The notes under the pieces are model-generated. The model was not told the DNA's origin, made no database searches, and was given only the letters and a program-made list of their open reading frames with translations. Shown here piece after piece: positions 26,136 through 38,588 of a DNA stretch of 64,000 bases. The position numbers and the translations under genes are program-made. The DNA comes from Heterodera schachtii (Eukaryota; Nematoda; Chromadorea; Rhabditida; Heteroderidae). Each line of letters begins with the position of its first letter. Positions within the stretch are counted from its first letter, which is position 1. Where the stretch lies: positions 152,425 to 216,424 of the forward strand of contig SIJG01000124.1 of NCBI GenBank assembly GCA_023374025.1, read 5' to 3'.

Positions 26136-27939
26136 TGCTTTATTTAATTAGGAGATTTTTTAATAAATTCTGACTAAATTTTTCACCTATTATATATATT
26201 TTATGTAAAAGGCCGAATATTTTATTTTATTTTTCTCTTGGCAAAACTCTTTGCTTGTTCAATGCTCTACTTGATATGCTGAAGTTGGTTAAATTTTATC
26301 AATGAATTATTGTTTATCGCAATTAACTTATAGAAGTATTTTGATTAATGAACTTTCTCATATTTAATTTATTTCATTTAGCTTTTGTTAAATAATTTAT
26401 TTCTCTCTATGAATAGAATAAAAATTAGTTTATATCTTCTATGTAAATTATTTAGGTTTTCTTTGAAAAATGTTAGAAGGTAATTACTGTCCTTCACGAA
26501 AACCGTGAAAAGCAGCTGCACATTATTTTTTAATAAATTTCTGGCAATAAAAATTATTGTTATTTTATTTAAAAATTATAGTTTTCACCAAAAATAAATA
26601 AATAACAAGTCAAGAAAGTGACTGTCCAGTTAATTCCAAAATACTTACTGACTTATGATAAGTAAAATTCTTGTTCCATTAAGTTATTTGTATGTAATAT
26701 ACTATTATTTATTATATTGTATTTATTTTTTTAAATTAACTTAGATGGTAGTTTGTATCTACTTTTATTTTTTTTGTTCAAAAAACTAATTGATTTTATT
26801 TTAGTTTTTTCGTTTAATTTTATTTGAAGATTTTATTTTATTATTTTCAACTTTACTATTGTTTATTACCTACTTTTAAATTTCTAATTCACCTTTTTTG
26901 TTATTCTCTTGTTCCAGAAATTTAGCTTATAATAATATTAAGGCTTTATAATTTTATATTAAAAATTTAAGAATAAAATTTATGTTTATTAAATCAAAAT
27001 ATTATTCTCATGCTCTAAATGAAAATTATTGTGGATTATAAATAAAATTTTCTTTTTTTAATAATTCATGTTTTGCTGCCTTTTTATCTTTAAACTGCTT
27101 ACAATTTAAGTAAAATTTGTTTTTCTAATCCTTAAAAACTAACTTCTTATTTTTGCGGAGATGATATAATTGGGGAATTAATAATAAATGAGCCAAAAGG
27201 AATTATTTTATGATTTAATTGAAATAATTTTATGAAATAAAAGTTCTTTGTTTTTATGTTTTGATTAAATTAATCATTTCATAATCTTGATCGATTCGAT
27301 AAATTGTTCAACATATTTTGCTATAGTAAATTGAATTGTGTGGATTTTTAATTTTATTTTCAAAAAAATATTTATTTATATTTTGATTTTTAAAAATAAT
27401 GACATTTTCATTAGAAAGAAAAGTTTTGTTTTTTATAATTAAAAATACTTGCTTTTAAATTGGCGAAGAATTGTTTATGTGAAATTATATTTTTAAGCAA
27501 ATTATTGGAAAATTATTAATTTTTATAATTTGTACCATGTATTTAAATTTTTAATTGTCTTCCAAATAGTAAAAACAACTCAGCGGAATATTTTCTGAAA
27601 TTTTGGGCAATTTTTAGGGGTATATTTAAAAAAAAATTTTTGAGATCGATTCTTAGGGGTGTATTTTTCGTTTTTATTACATTTTTGTTATGAAATTTCT
27701 GGAAAAAGGCCAAAATAGTTGCTAAAAATTCGAAAAATGCCAAAATAGATGCTATTCTCAAAAAACGGTAAAATAGTTGAAAATAGTTGCTAAAAAGTCG
27801 CTCTAAATCGAAAGCTGTTCGAAGAAAATGCTATTTTTGGGCTTCTCTCGCCATAACTAAGCCGCAAAAAAAATATAGTTTAAAAACTAAAAATCCGGTC
27901 TTTACAAATAACGGATAGCTTTATTTGCTCCTGTTGGCC
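26136..27939. other. AT-rich DNA, no gene seen
   Basis: 27700-27830 repeats AAAATAGTTGCTAAAAA-type words in low-complexity fashion, which accounts for the open frame at 27543-27761. Confidence 0.55.
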
Positions 27940-27947
27940 CTTGGGAA

Positions 27948-28254
27948 CAGGGCTGGACGTAACTGATTTTCAGTTACGGCCATCCGTAATCCGTCATTAC
28001 GGCGATTTTTTCAGTTACGGCCATCCGTAATCCGTCATTACGGAGGTCCAAAAAGGCCGTAATTTAGCGTAATCCGTAATCCGTAATTTTTAATAGATTT
28101 CTTAAATCGTCTCGAAAATAATCCAAAAAAGCCAGTTACGGATCAAAATTACGGAATAATCCCAAAAATCCGTAACCCGTAATCCGTCCGTAACGCCAAA
28201 GAGGCCGTAATTTCCGTAATCCGTAATACGTAATCCGTAATACGTCCAGCCCTG
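27948..28254. mobile_element. hAT-type MITE (307 bp)
   Basis: The ends are CAGGGCTGGACGTA and its near-exact complement (TACGTCCAGCCCTG), flanked by an exact 8-bp duplication CTTGGGAA (27940-27947 and 28255-28262). The 8-bp duplication and the CAGGG start are typical of hAT elements. The interior is packed with CCGTAATCCGTAA motifs in both orientations, including two copies of CAGTTACGGCCATCCGTAA near the left end, which look like transposase-binding subterminal repeats. No coding capacity. Confidence 0.88.
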
Positions 28255-28262
28255 CTTGGGAA

Positions 28263-30299
28263 AGGCTTTTTCTTTTTTTATAATGATATAAAATAAAATT
28301 TCATTTATTTTGGGTCTTTCCCTTGTCTACTCGCATCTTTTAAAAATTATTTATGCAATCAGAATATTTTCTTTTAAGGTGTCTTAATTAAAAATCTTGA
28401 CCGCGTATGGAGCTAAAATGTATGATGTTATCAAAATAGTGCATCAATTATCTTTCTTATGATTTCTTTTTAATGTGAATTTTTAAGTTTTATTTTAGCT
28501 TATATTTTAAAGTATTATATTTAACTCAATTTTTGGTCATCCAAATTTGGTGTTAAATTGCTATTTTTATATTGATTACAAATTCAATTATTCCTTTATT
28601 ATTGTCATAAAACTAAAAATTTATTGTTGTCTTTTTAAATAAATTAATTTTCTTCTTAAGTAAAAAACTTATATATCTTTACATTTCTGCATATTAATAA
28701 TGTTGTAATTCTAAATATGTGATTTTTACTTTTTCCATTATATTAGAATTTTTTTGTTATCTTAGATAAGTAGTCAAAACTAAATAAATATTTTCTTTAT
28801 TATTCTTTCATATAGGTTTTTATGAATAATTATTTTTCACATATTAATTTTGTATGTATTTAAAAAAGTGCATTTTTGTGTTTTATAATTCATGTTTTCT
28901 TATAGGTAAATAAAAAAATTTATTAAATTAAATATTTAGAAAAAAGTCGACCCCTTGCTTCCAAGTCTTTTTAATAATTATTTTTTATGGGTCATTTAAA
29001 TTGAATAAGGATATGAATAAAGTTTAACAATTTTATCTTTTCCACCTTTTAAGATAAAAAAATTTAATTTTTTTTTCTCTTATTTTTCTACCAAGAAAAT
29101 TAAATGTATTAATTTTTAGATTAGTCATTGGAATAATTCAATAATTCAATAATTCTCCGATTAATCTTTTTTACATATTTATTAATTACAAATATTTTTT
29201 ATTTATTTAAAAATAAAATAATAAAATTAATTTTTCAATTTTTCATCTTTTTAATTATTTTGTCCTTAAAGCGATTCCGTTATTTTCTATATTACTTTTA
29301 TATTAATTTGTTTATTTAAAAGTTGTAATTTAATAAATTTTCGAAGTAATTTATACCGTACTTAAAATATCAAGACACTTAAACTGAACATACAAATGTA
29401 CAATAAAACACTACAAACCTTACTTGATATCATTCCATGATGGTTTTTGAAGCTCACGGAAGTGTGCGGAAGGATACTTAAATTTATTTTATTTTGCAAT
29501 TTATTATTTTATTAAATTTTACAATATTAAATAAATATTAGCTGCGCGGGGCAAAGAATTAAACATTTAAAAAATTGTAAAACATAAACATTGATTTGCT
29601 TTGATTATAAAAATGGTATTTTGTTTGATTCAAGTACATTGTTAGAATTTTCAATTCGGTCCTTTTGCATTAATTATAAGTCATTTTTTAAATTTAAATA
29701 CAATCAGAGAATTAATTCACATTTTTTACAATAAAATTTAATTTTTCATTTATTATTTCTTATAAAAAATCATATAATTTTTTCTTTCAGTTGCTATGCT
29801 ATTTTTATTAAATAATTTTTCTTCTTATTCGGTATTTTATCTCAAAATTCATTTTTAATTTTTTTTTAAATAACTATTTTTACTTTTATTTTTTGTTAAA
29901 GAAATATAATTGTATTTTTGTTTTTATTAAATTTTTGGGCTTTTAGTAATTTAGCATTTTAAAGCTATTTTCAAACTATTTTGAATAAAAAAACATCGCT
30001 TTTCTACAATATTTGTTTTTTTTGATGACTTTCTCAGCGTATTGCACCTTATGCATTAGACCAACTTTCTGTTTCTTTTAAGATATTACGGATTGTTTTT
30101 ATGAATTTTAATTTTAATTTTATATATTTCTTCCTGAATCAACCTTTAATATCAATCAACTTAACTATCAATAAAAATATTTTTTTCTTTTAAATTATTT
30201 ATTTGTTAATACTTAAATTTTGCAAATTATTTAGGGATATGTTAAATTATATAATTCGCTTTTTAAAAGAAAATTCTATAACAACTAATTAACCTTTAA
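28263..30299. other. AT-rich DNA, no gene seen
   Basis: Nothing supported. Confidence 0.6.
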
Positions 30300-30722
30300 A
30301 AAATATTATAAAAGAAATCGAGATTAAACGGTCAACCAACACGGAGGAAGGTTCATCAAGAATAGGCATCACGGCGCCGTTCGGTTAACCCTAATGTACG
30401 TCAAGACGAAAGTCATTTTCAATTTTTTCAATTTTTCGCATTACTTCTCGGCAATTTTCTACATTTGTAGTAGACACAACCGGACGCCATTGAAACTGTT
30501 TTGTAGAGTTCATCCAAGTGAATGGATCAAGAACCGGACCCGGCCTGGGCGATAGCCCTTGAAAAACTGAACAAAAAATTGTTCTTAATCGGGCTGGTCC
30601 GGAATCCGAATCAGGAACTTTTGGTGCCCCGAAAGTGGAGCGAACGGCTTCCGGAAAATGACCAATCAATCATTGAGTTTTTTTCGCATCGCCCAAACTG
30701 AGTTTTTTTTCGCATTGCCCTA
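30300..30722 (-). other. GC-richer island with a possible coding relic
   Basis: On the minus strand a frame at 30391-30669 reads 92 residues with a protein-like second half (FTWMNSTKQFQW, then CREVMRKIEKIENDFRLDV). A strong acceptor-like TTTTTTGTTCAG lies inside it at about 30570-30581, so a real exon might cover only the distal part, about 30391-30570. The frame starts at TTG directly after a stop, so there is no proper start. Next to it, a GCAT(C/T)GCCC...GAGTTTTTTT unit occurs twice (30672-30722). I do not recognise the protein. It may be a decayed gene exon or part of a transposon. Confidence 0.3.
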
Positions 30723-32214
30723 GCACCAATTAAAATGATATTTTATAATTAATTTTGCTTTTTTTAGCAATCATGTAAATCCGGTCCCTGTTTATTATTA
30801 TAATTAAACATTTATTCATGGCAGCTAGTGGTTTTATAAATAATAATCGATATATTTAAAAATTTTATCATGTTTCATATTTTCTCTAATTTAGGGAATT
30901 CACTTTCAAATCAATCAAAAAGATGATTTTAAGATTTTAAAATTATTTAGTTACAAAATTTGTTTTGGTTCTATATTTAATTAACTTTCGATTAATTTTA
31001 TTATTTTTAAATACGATTTTTGGTGCAATTGCTTTATTGTTTTCATCATTTGAACTATATTTCATTGGCGGTAACGACCTCTTTCACATTGTGGAGCATC
31101 CAATAAATTCAGCTATTCAATTATTTTTTCAACAGTAAAAACTTTAGATTTTATTGAAAATATTTTATTTCATTTCATATATTAATAAATACATTCTCAG
31201 GGAAGCAACAAATATATTTAAAAGTTTTCTTATAAATATGAACAAAAATCATTTATTAATTTTTGTTTTGTTATTATGAGGTTTCAAATTAATAAATATT
31301 TCTATTTAATTTCCTCGTTTAAATTTTTTATAATATTCAATAAATTATTTACCAATGTTTTAGTTTAATTATTAATCTCTTAATTTACCTTTTTATATAA
31401 AAATATTATAATTTTATTAGATAATAATAAAAACTAAAACTGAAAAAATATTATTTAATTCACCAATAAATGTGAATAAACAAACTGTATTAATAATGAA
31501 TTTAAAATCTTTTTATAAGATAAATAATTTAATTTTTATATAATTTTTAGAAGAAAATAAATTGAAATAATTATGTCATACAAGGCGGCAATGCGAATAA
31601 ATATATATTTAAAAAAATAACGCACGCCGCGGCAACTACAACCATAGAGATAACCTTAGCGGCACTTGGAATAAACATTTATGAGCATATTCATTTAAGC
31701 ATTTTTAAGTTTATTCAATAATTAATAAAGTAATAATAAATTTATTGTGAATATTTAATAAACCAATAATTTTCGAAATATGAATTTTAATTTTTATACA
31801 TCTAGTTATATAAATCTACAAAAATTTCCACATCCATCTCTGTTATGCAAAAGGACCAAAATCTCGATAATAATGATAACTAATAACAATATTAATGATT
31901 ATAAAAATTATAATTATTTCTCATAAAAGTTTTATTAGCTATGATATATTTTTTTAAATATCAATTTTAAAATTATTTAAATAATAAAACAAATCATAAA
32001 AATTACAATTAAAATTCTACAACCTAATTTCTTTACAACGATAAAAATTGCTTTGAAATATTAACCATGAAATTTTAACTTAAGAATTAATATGACCATT
32101 TAAACGAAACCTAAAACTAAATTTATTAACAAATCGAGACAGAATTATAAAAAACAGGGAATTAACAAAAAAATTTTAATAAATAAAACTCATCATATTT
32201 TAGCAATTTCATTT

Positions 32215-32355
32215 CTTAATGAATTAGTAAAAATATAAAATGATAATCATAACTAAAGATTTTTAAAACTATTTATTTATTTTTTATGAATTAATAAAAA
32301 TATAAAATGATAATCATAACTAAAGATTTTTAAAACTATTTATTTATTTTTTAAA
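32215..32355 (+). repeat. Two-unit tandem repeat of about 68 bp
   Basis: AAAATATAAAATGATAATC followed by ATAACTAAAGATTTTTAAA and ACTATTTATTTATTTTTTA occurs twice almost without change. Confidence 0.8.
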
Positions 32356-32398
32356 TGAATAAAATAACTCATAGAAAAATACAACTAAAAAATTATTA

Positions 32399-32565
32399 AA
32401 TCAATTTTCCCTCAAATTAGGGTATCAATTGCATAAGTAATCAGAAAATAAAATAATTACGACTTCGCAAAAATAAATGATTGAAATGAAAAAATCAAAA
32501 AAAATCATTAACATCAATTTTCCTTCAATTAGGGTATCAATCGCATAAGCGGGTAATCAGAAAAA
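32399..32565 (+). repeat. Short direct repeat pair
   Basis: ATCAATTTTCC-TCAA-TTAGGGTATCAAT-GCATAAG-AATCAGAAAA occurs at about 32399-32450 and about 32511-32565, about 60 bp apart. Confidence 0.75.
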
Positions 32566-35500
32566 TGTTTTCACTTAAAATACAATAAGTCAAAAATTTC
32601 ACCGGTCAAGAAACAGAAAATGTTATGTTGTATGCCTATGACAAAATAAAATATTAAAAAAAATTTAACTATTATAAAAATAGGATAATCTTATTTTTTA
32701 TGCAATTAACTGGATACGCATTGCAGTGACTTGGTATGATTTTCGCTGAAAAAAATAATAAAATATTTAAATAACAATAATTTTAAATAAAAAGCAATTA
32801 CGTTAGTTGATTAATTAAAATAATTAATTTTAAGGGATTACATAATATGAAATAATAATAATTAAACAAAAAATAAAAAGATAAAGCATGTTTTGGCCAC
32901 TTTTCCCCCCTCTCATGGCCATTAAAAAGTATGATAAATATCTTGACCGTGAAAATGCACATGCGACTCGTAACTTTTCTTTTGAAATTATTATGCATGT
33001 TTTTAAATCATTTTTAAATTGTCACGCTGCTCAAATAATGTCTTTTCATTCACCACACTTTTTAAATTAAATATCTTCATTGGAAATAATTGAAATTGTG
33101 TTTGCAATTGGCAACATCGGAGGTTTTATGAGCAAGTATTACACCACAAAATACTAAACTGCTCAATTTCGAATTGTCTAAATCACAATTGGACAAACTG
33201 AGACCAAACGACACTGGACAAAGGAACTTTTTGGACAATCGGTCATTTATTTAACCTCTTGTTTATGCGATTATAAATAACCAATTCAATAAAATAATAT
33301 AAACTATAACAAAACAAATACAAAACAAAATTAATTAATTAAAATAAACAATTTGCGAATAAAAAATTAAGCATTATATATAATCAAAGTGTGAGTTATT
33401 GTTTGCTTAAATTATGCGACTCTCATAAAACACAAAGAAATGTTAATTTATATTTTCGTAAAAACTGGACTTTAAAATCTATTTTGAAATTCATTCTTAT
33501 GATAATTATTATTATTCTGATTAGAAAAGTGAAATGTTAAATATGCTAATCGGATACACTATGAAAAATAACAAAAATCATTAATAATTATAATCGTGAG
33601 AGTATAAGAAATTTATCAATTATTTGTTTCCAGAAAAAAAAGGTAAACGAAAAAAAAATGAATAATTATTTTATTTTTCTTTTAAATGGAATGTTTAGAC
33701 TAAATATATTAATGATAATAATTGCAATAATCTTAAAACTTTGTTGTCAATTTTTAATAATACATAAATGGAAAATAATAATTAATGCGCATTAAATACT
33801 TTTTTAGAAATATTATCATTTCACTTATTAAACTTTAAATTATATAAGATTAACTGAGAGTAGTAACAATCAAAAACACAAATAACTAATTTTTAATATG
33901 ATTAAACAAATCTTGAAAAATTTCAGTACATTATTTTGAAATTTGACAATACATACTAAAAAATATAATTATTAAAAAAGATATTTAATATTTATGAAAT
34001 TTACTAAAAATTAACTTTTATTAATTGAAGAATTTTATAAATTAAAATAATGTAAAAATAATCATAATAAGAAGGACGCGATTTTTAAATTGATTTCTTC
34101 CAAGAATCAAGTAAAAGGCATTTAATTTATTTAAAATCAAAAATATTGGTATTCATATTTAATTGAAACAATATACAAATAAAATGGTAGATAAATGTGA
34201 TAACAGAAAAAAGCGCCCTTATGTCTTGGAGTTTAAAACAAAGTGAGTTGTTTAAAAAAATATAAGAAATGTTCATATAACAGTCAATTTTCATAAAAAG
34301 ATGAAAGTAAATAAATTTAAATTATAAAAATGAATCAAAAATTACAAGTGAACAACGAAATTCAAGTTTACGAGTTCGACGAAATGGCTTTATGCATTTA
34401 TTTTTATTTTTAATTTATTCTTTTGCTTTGTTTATTATTTTATCATTATTCTAATATTTTTAGTATCTTATTTTTATCTTTAGCTGTTTTATTTGAAAAT
34501 ACATTGCAATATTTATTTATTTAGTTATAATATTTATTTTTGCGTATTTTAGGTATTTTTGTTTTTTTTTAATTTAAATTGGTATTTATTTGATGCATTC
34601 ATTAATTTTGAGGACATTTTCATTATATGCTTAGTATGCAAAATAAATTTAAAATTTTATAAATATTTTTTATTTTTTCAAGCTCACTTGTGTGTCTTAA
34701 CGGAAAACCATTGTTCGTAAATAATTGCATAGAATTATTGTATTTGAAATATATTAAAATGACAAACCATTTTTAGCTTTGCGAATTTAATTTTCAATGG
34801 AATAATTCAAACATTTGTCATTTTTTTAATTAAATTCATTATTTTTTTAAAATTCATTGCATTGATAAAATACATTTGCTCTTTGTTTTCATAATAATTT
34901 TTCAGATTTATTTTTTTCATATGACTACATTGGATTTTAAATTAGTCTAACTTATTATTTTCTTACAATATCATATAAATATTTTATTTATAATAATTGT
35001 TTTTAAATTTTCATTGCATAGTTTGCCTGCCGATGATTTCTCAAATTTATTATTTTAAATGAAGTAAAATTAAAATGATAGGTTTTTGATAAAAAATGTA
35101 ATCAAATCATTATTAAATAAATTTTAATAATTTAGTTTTCCCATCACTTTTTTATTTCTGATTATAAATATATTTTCAAAAATAAGGCTTTGTAATATAT
35201 TGAAGCTTATGTTAGATGCTATTTTTACAATACATTTTTGATGTCATAAATACCTTTAATTTTTACATTTAGTGTTTAATAAACATTTTCATTGTTCAAA
35301 AATTAAAAAAATATTTAAGATCTCCATTTATTTATTATTATTTTATGGATATATTAACTTCAACTAAATGTGTTTAAAAAAAATTTTGTAAATAATTTTT
35401 CTTATTTCTTCCGCTATAATGCGGACAAATCCAAAATAATTTCCTTGTTTATTTGTGGGAATTTTTATTTATTTTACACAGAATTTTAATTTGTAAAAAT

Positions 35501-38209
35501 TTAATTTTTAATTGCAACTTGTAGATTAAATTCATTTCTCACGTTATTTTTGAATTATTTTATAAATAATATTTTTGCTGTACTGCGGATGCGTTCATTA
35601 TTATTATTTCGATATAAGCCATTCTCTAAAAGAGTTGAATTTTTTGAATCCATTTAATTTAAATTATTTAGTAAAATATATTTTATATTATATTATATGA
35701 TAATTCTCAGTTCATTATGTTAGAGTATTATTTTTACAATTATTTTTTGCTTATTTTTGATAAAAAGCACGGGCAATTAATTGATATTAAAGCAAATTTA
35801 GTTTTTTTTTTAAGTTTTCTTTTCAAAAATCTTTCAAAATAACGGGACTTAATATAATCTTTTTTAATTCTGATACTAATATATTATTTTAGTCATTACA
35901 TTATAATCATCTCTAGAAATTGTTTCATTTTATTTTACATTTAAATTTTTCCATTTTAGTTTAGCATTTATCAATTCTCAGATAGAAATTCTCGCGTCAC
36001 ATTTAACTATATCGGTGATTGGTCAAAATTTATGTTAATCGGTTTTTCATTTAATTTCATTTTTTTAAAATTCTGTTTTTATTTATTTGCTTATTTAGCT
36101 CATGTTTTTTAATTGTAAATTTATCTCATACATTCTTATCTTAAAAAGGAATAGGAAAAAAACCTTCGTGATTATTTATTAAGATCGCTAAGTATTCAAC
36201 TGCGATTAAATAAAATATATTATGCTTTTTATTCAGCTTCTAAATTTTATGTAAATACTTTTGGAAAGAATTATTACAAGTGATATAATATAACTTGAAT
36301 AAACTAAATCTCTTAAAAACTTTTTAATGATTTAAAAAGAATTATTATCTATTATCTAGAAAAAAAATATGAAAAGAAGAATTGCATGTGGATACGTTGC
36401 TCTAAAAATTCAAATTAAAATCTTATAAAATAAACAGTAATAATATTATCATAAAATAATATATTTAAGGGAAAATAAAAATAAAGAATTATTACCATAT
36501 TCGAAAAGGCAATGACAAAAGTAAAATATAATTATTTTTTTATTTTTCAAAAAAGCAACATGTAAATATTTAAAAGCTGAATAATAATATTTAAAAAATT
36601 TATATAAAAAATAGAATTAATAATTGGGCAACTTCGGTATTATTAAAATTATCGATTGGTAAAAAATGAGAAAAATATTAGCTTTTTGAAAATAAATTAA
36701 TATTTTATTTTAAACTTATGTGAGGACGAGCAAATTGAATGAAAATCAATTTTCTATTAATAAATCATTAACTTCAACATTCAATAAAACAATAATATTT
36801 GGTGCCTAATATGAAAGCACAAAAAATATAATTAAAAGGAATTGAAGATTAAACTGAATGAAAAATTCAGATTTAAGAATTAATAGTAAAAAATACAAAA
36901 ATATTATATAAACTAAATTGGTAATTAATAATAATTTAAAATTATCAATTTGATGGTTTTAGAAATGTGTATTCTGAGTTAATATAATGAAAATAAAATG
37001 CACTAATATAATAAAATAAAATGCACAAAAATGAATATGAGCATGTTTCATTCAATCTTTAGAAATAACTAAAAAAGGAATAAATAAAATAATCTATAAT
37101 ATTTAATTAAATATACGCTAGTTCAAAATAAGAAAATTACAATTAAAAAATAATCAGTACTAATTTAAAGAAAAAGAAATTTATTGAAAAAGAGACATGC
37201 TTTAATGAAAGAATAAAAACGATAAAATAAATATTAATTTTTACAACCGAAAATATACTAATAATCATTGGTATTTTCCTATGTAAAAAATTATGCGATT
37301 AGTTTTATAATAATAAATGCACAAAAAATTAATTTAAAAATTTATTCGATTTATTTTCGTATAAAATTATCATAAAATATTCTCTCGATTTTGTATGCTA
37401 AAAATTCGTTAAATGCGTAAAAATTTGCCTGTGAGTATAATAAACTTAGACAAATGTTTCCAAATTGGGAGCAGCTGGACTTTTAGATTTTAGCCGAATG
37501 CACCGCACATTTTTTTATGTGCGTTAAAAATAATATAAGAGGGTATATTTGCAAATGAATAAATAACTTTAGTAAAAAAAGTTAAATTTTATATATTTGA
37601 AAAATTAGCAACATAATTTTGTGAGCAAACAATAAATCTAATAAAATTTACACACTATGCAACAGACGACAAAGTGAAGTAAAAATTATCCAGAGAGCGA
37701 GATTAATATTCTATAAATTTTTATATTCAAAAAATATTTTTATTATTTATAATTATTTAAAATTAAATATTTAATTGATTTTTTGTTTCTAAATAATTAA
37801 GAATTTAAGTGAGCAAGAAAAACTTATAGGACAAGCTTGAAAATTTTATAATTGTTTAATACTAACAGTTTTACACAACACTAGAAATTTATAATTATAA
37901 TAAATTATTAGATAATTCTTTATACCATCTGTTGGACAATAATTGCATACAACCGACAGAGCACAATATAAATACTATATATATTTAAAAAAGTACGTTA
38001 AAGTAGATAATATACCAAAATAAATGAAAACAAACAAATTTAAATCGGTTAATAATGATTTTTCTATTTTATGCAAGAATAATTAATAAAGTAAAAAATG
38101 AATTTAAAACCGTTTTTACAAAATTTTTGTTAAAATCAAATGTTACACTAATTTTTTGATTGTTTAAGATAAAATTTGATTAGACACAAAGTATCAAAGA
38201 ATCAATTTA

Positions 38210-38579
38210 GGCTCACGGACGGACAATCCGTCAGTGGACAATCCGTCAGTAAGTGGACAATCCGTCAGTGGATAATCCGTCAGTAACTAATCCATAAGCA
38301 AATTTATTTTAAAAATACCCAGATTTATTTAAATCATGTGAAAATTAATTTGATTCGCTAAAAAGCTAAATTACTATTTTGTGTTATTTAAAAAAATATG
38401 AAATAATCATTTTAAAAAAAATAAAAATGATAATTTCTCGAGATGGTCAATTATTTAAATATAAAGTAACTCCACTGACGGATTGTCCATTACTGACGGA
38501 TTGTCCTTCACTGACGGATTGTCCTTCACTGACGGATTGACCACTGACGGATTATTTACTGACGGATTGTCCGGACCCC
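38210..38579. mobile_element. Mutator-type MITE whose arms are arrays of a 15-bp motif
   Basis: Flanked by an exact 9-bp duplication ATCAATTTA (38201-38209 and 38580-38588). The left arm (38210-38288) holds four spaced copies of GGACAATCCGTCAGT or close variants. The right arm (about 38472-38579) holds six copies of the complement ACTGACGGATTGTCC or variants. About 180 bp of AT-rich DNA lies between. There is no open frame. The 9-bp duplication points to a Mutator-like transposase acting in trans. Confidence 0.82.
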
Positions 38580-38588
38580 ATCAATTTA

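Larger units (their letters stand above)
30723..38200. other. AT-rich DNA, no gene seen
   Basis: Two small GC-richer patches at 31615-31670 and 33090-33245 have no frame, RNA fold or repeat that I could support. Overlapping 60-66 residue frames on both strands near 32800-33070 look fortuitous. Confidence 0.55.

Noticed and set aside
24906..26173. Open frames of 61-62 residues in the GGGATC-rich arms
   Set aside because: Low-complexity translations of the arm subrepeats on opposite strands.
38218..38575. CRISPR-like array of 15-bp repeats
   Set aside because: The repeats invert about the centre, spacers are irregular and short, and a 9-bp target duplication brackets the whole, so it is a transposon.
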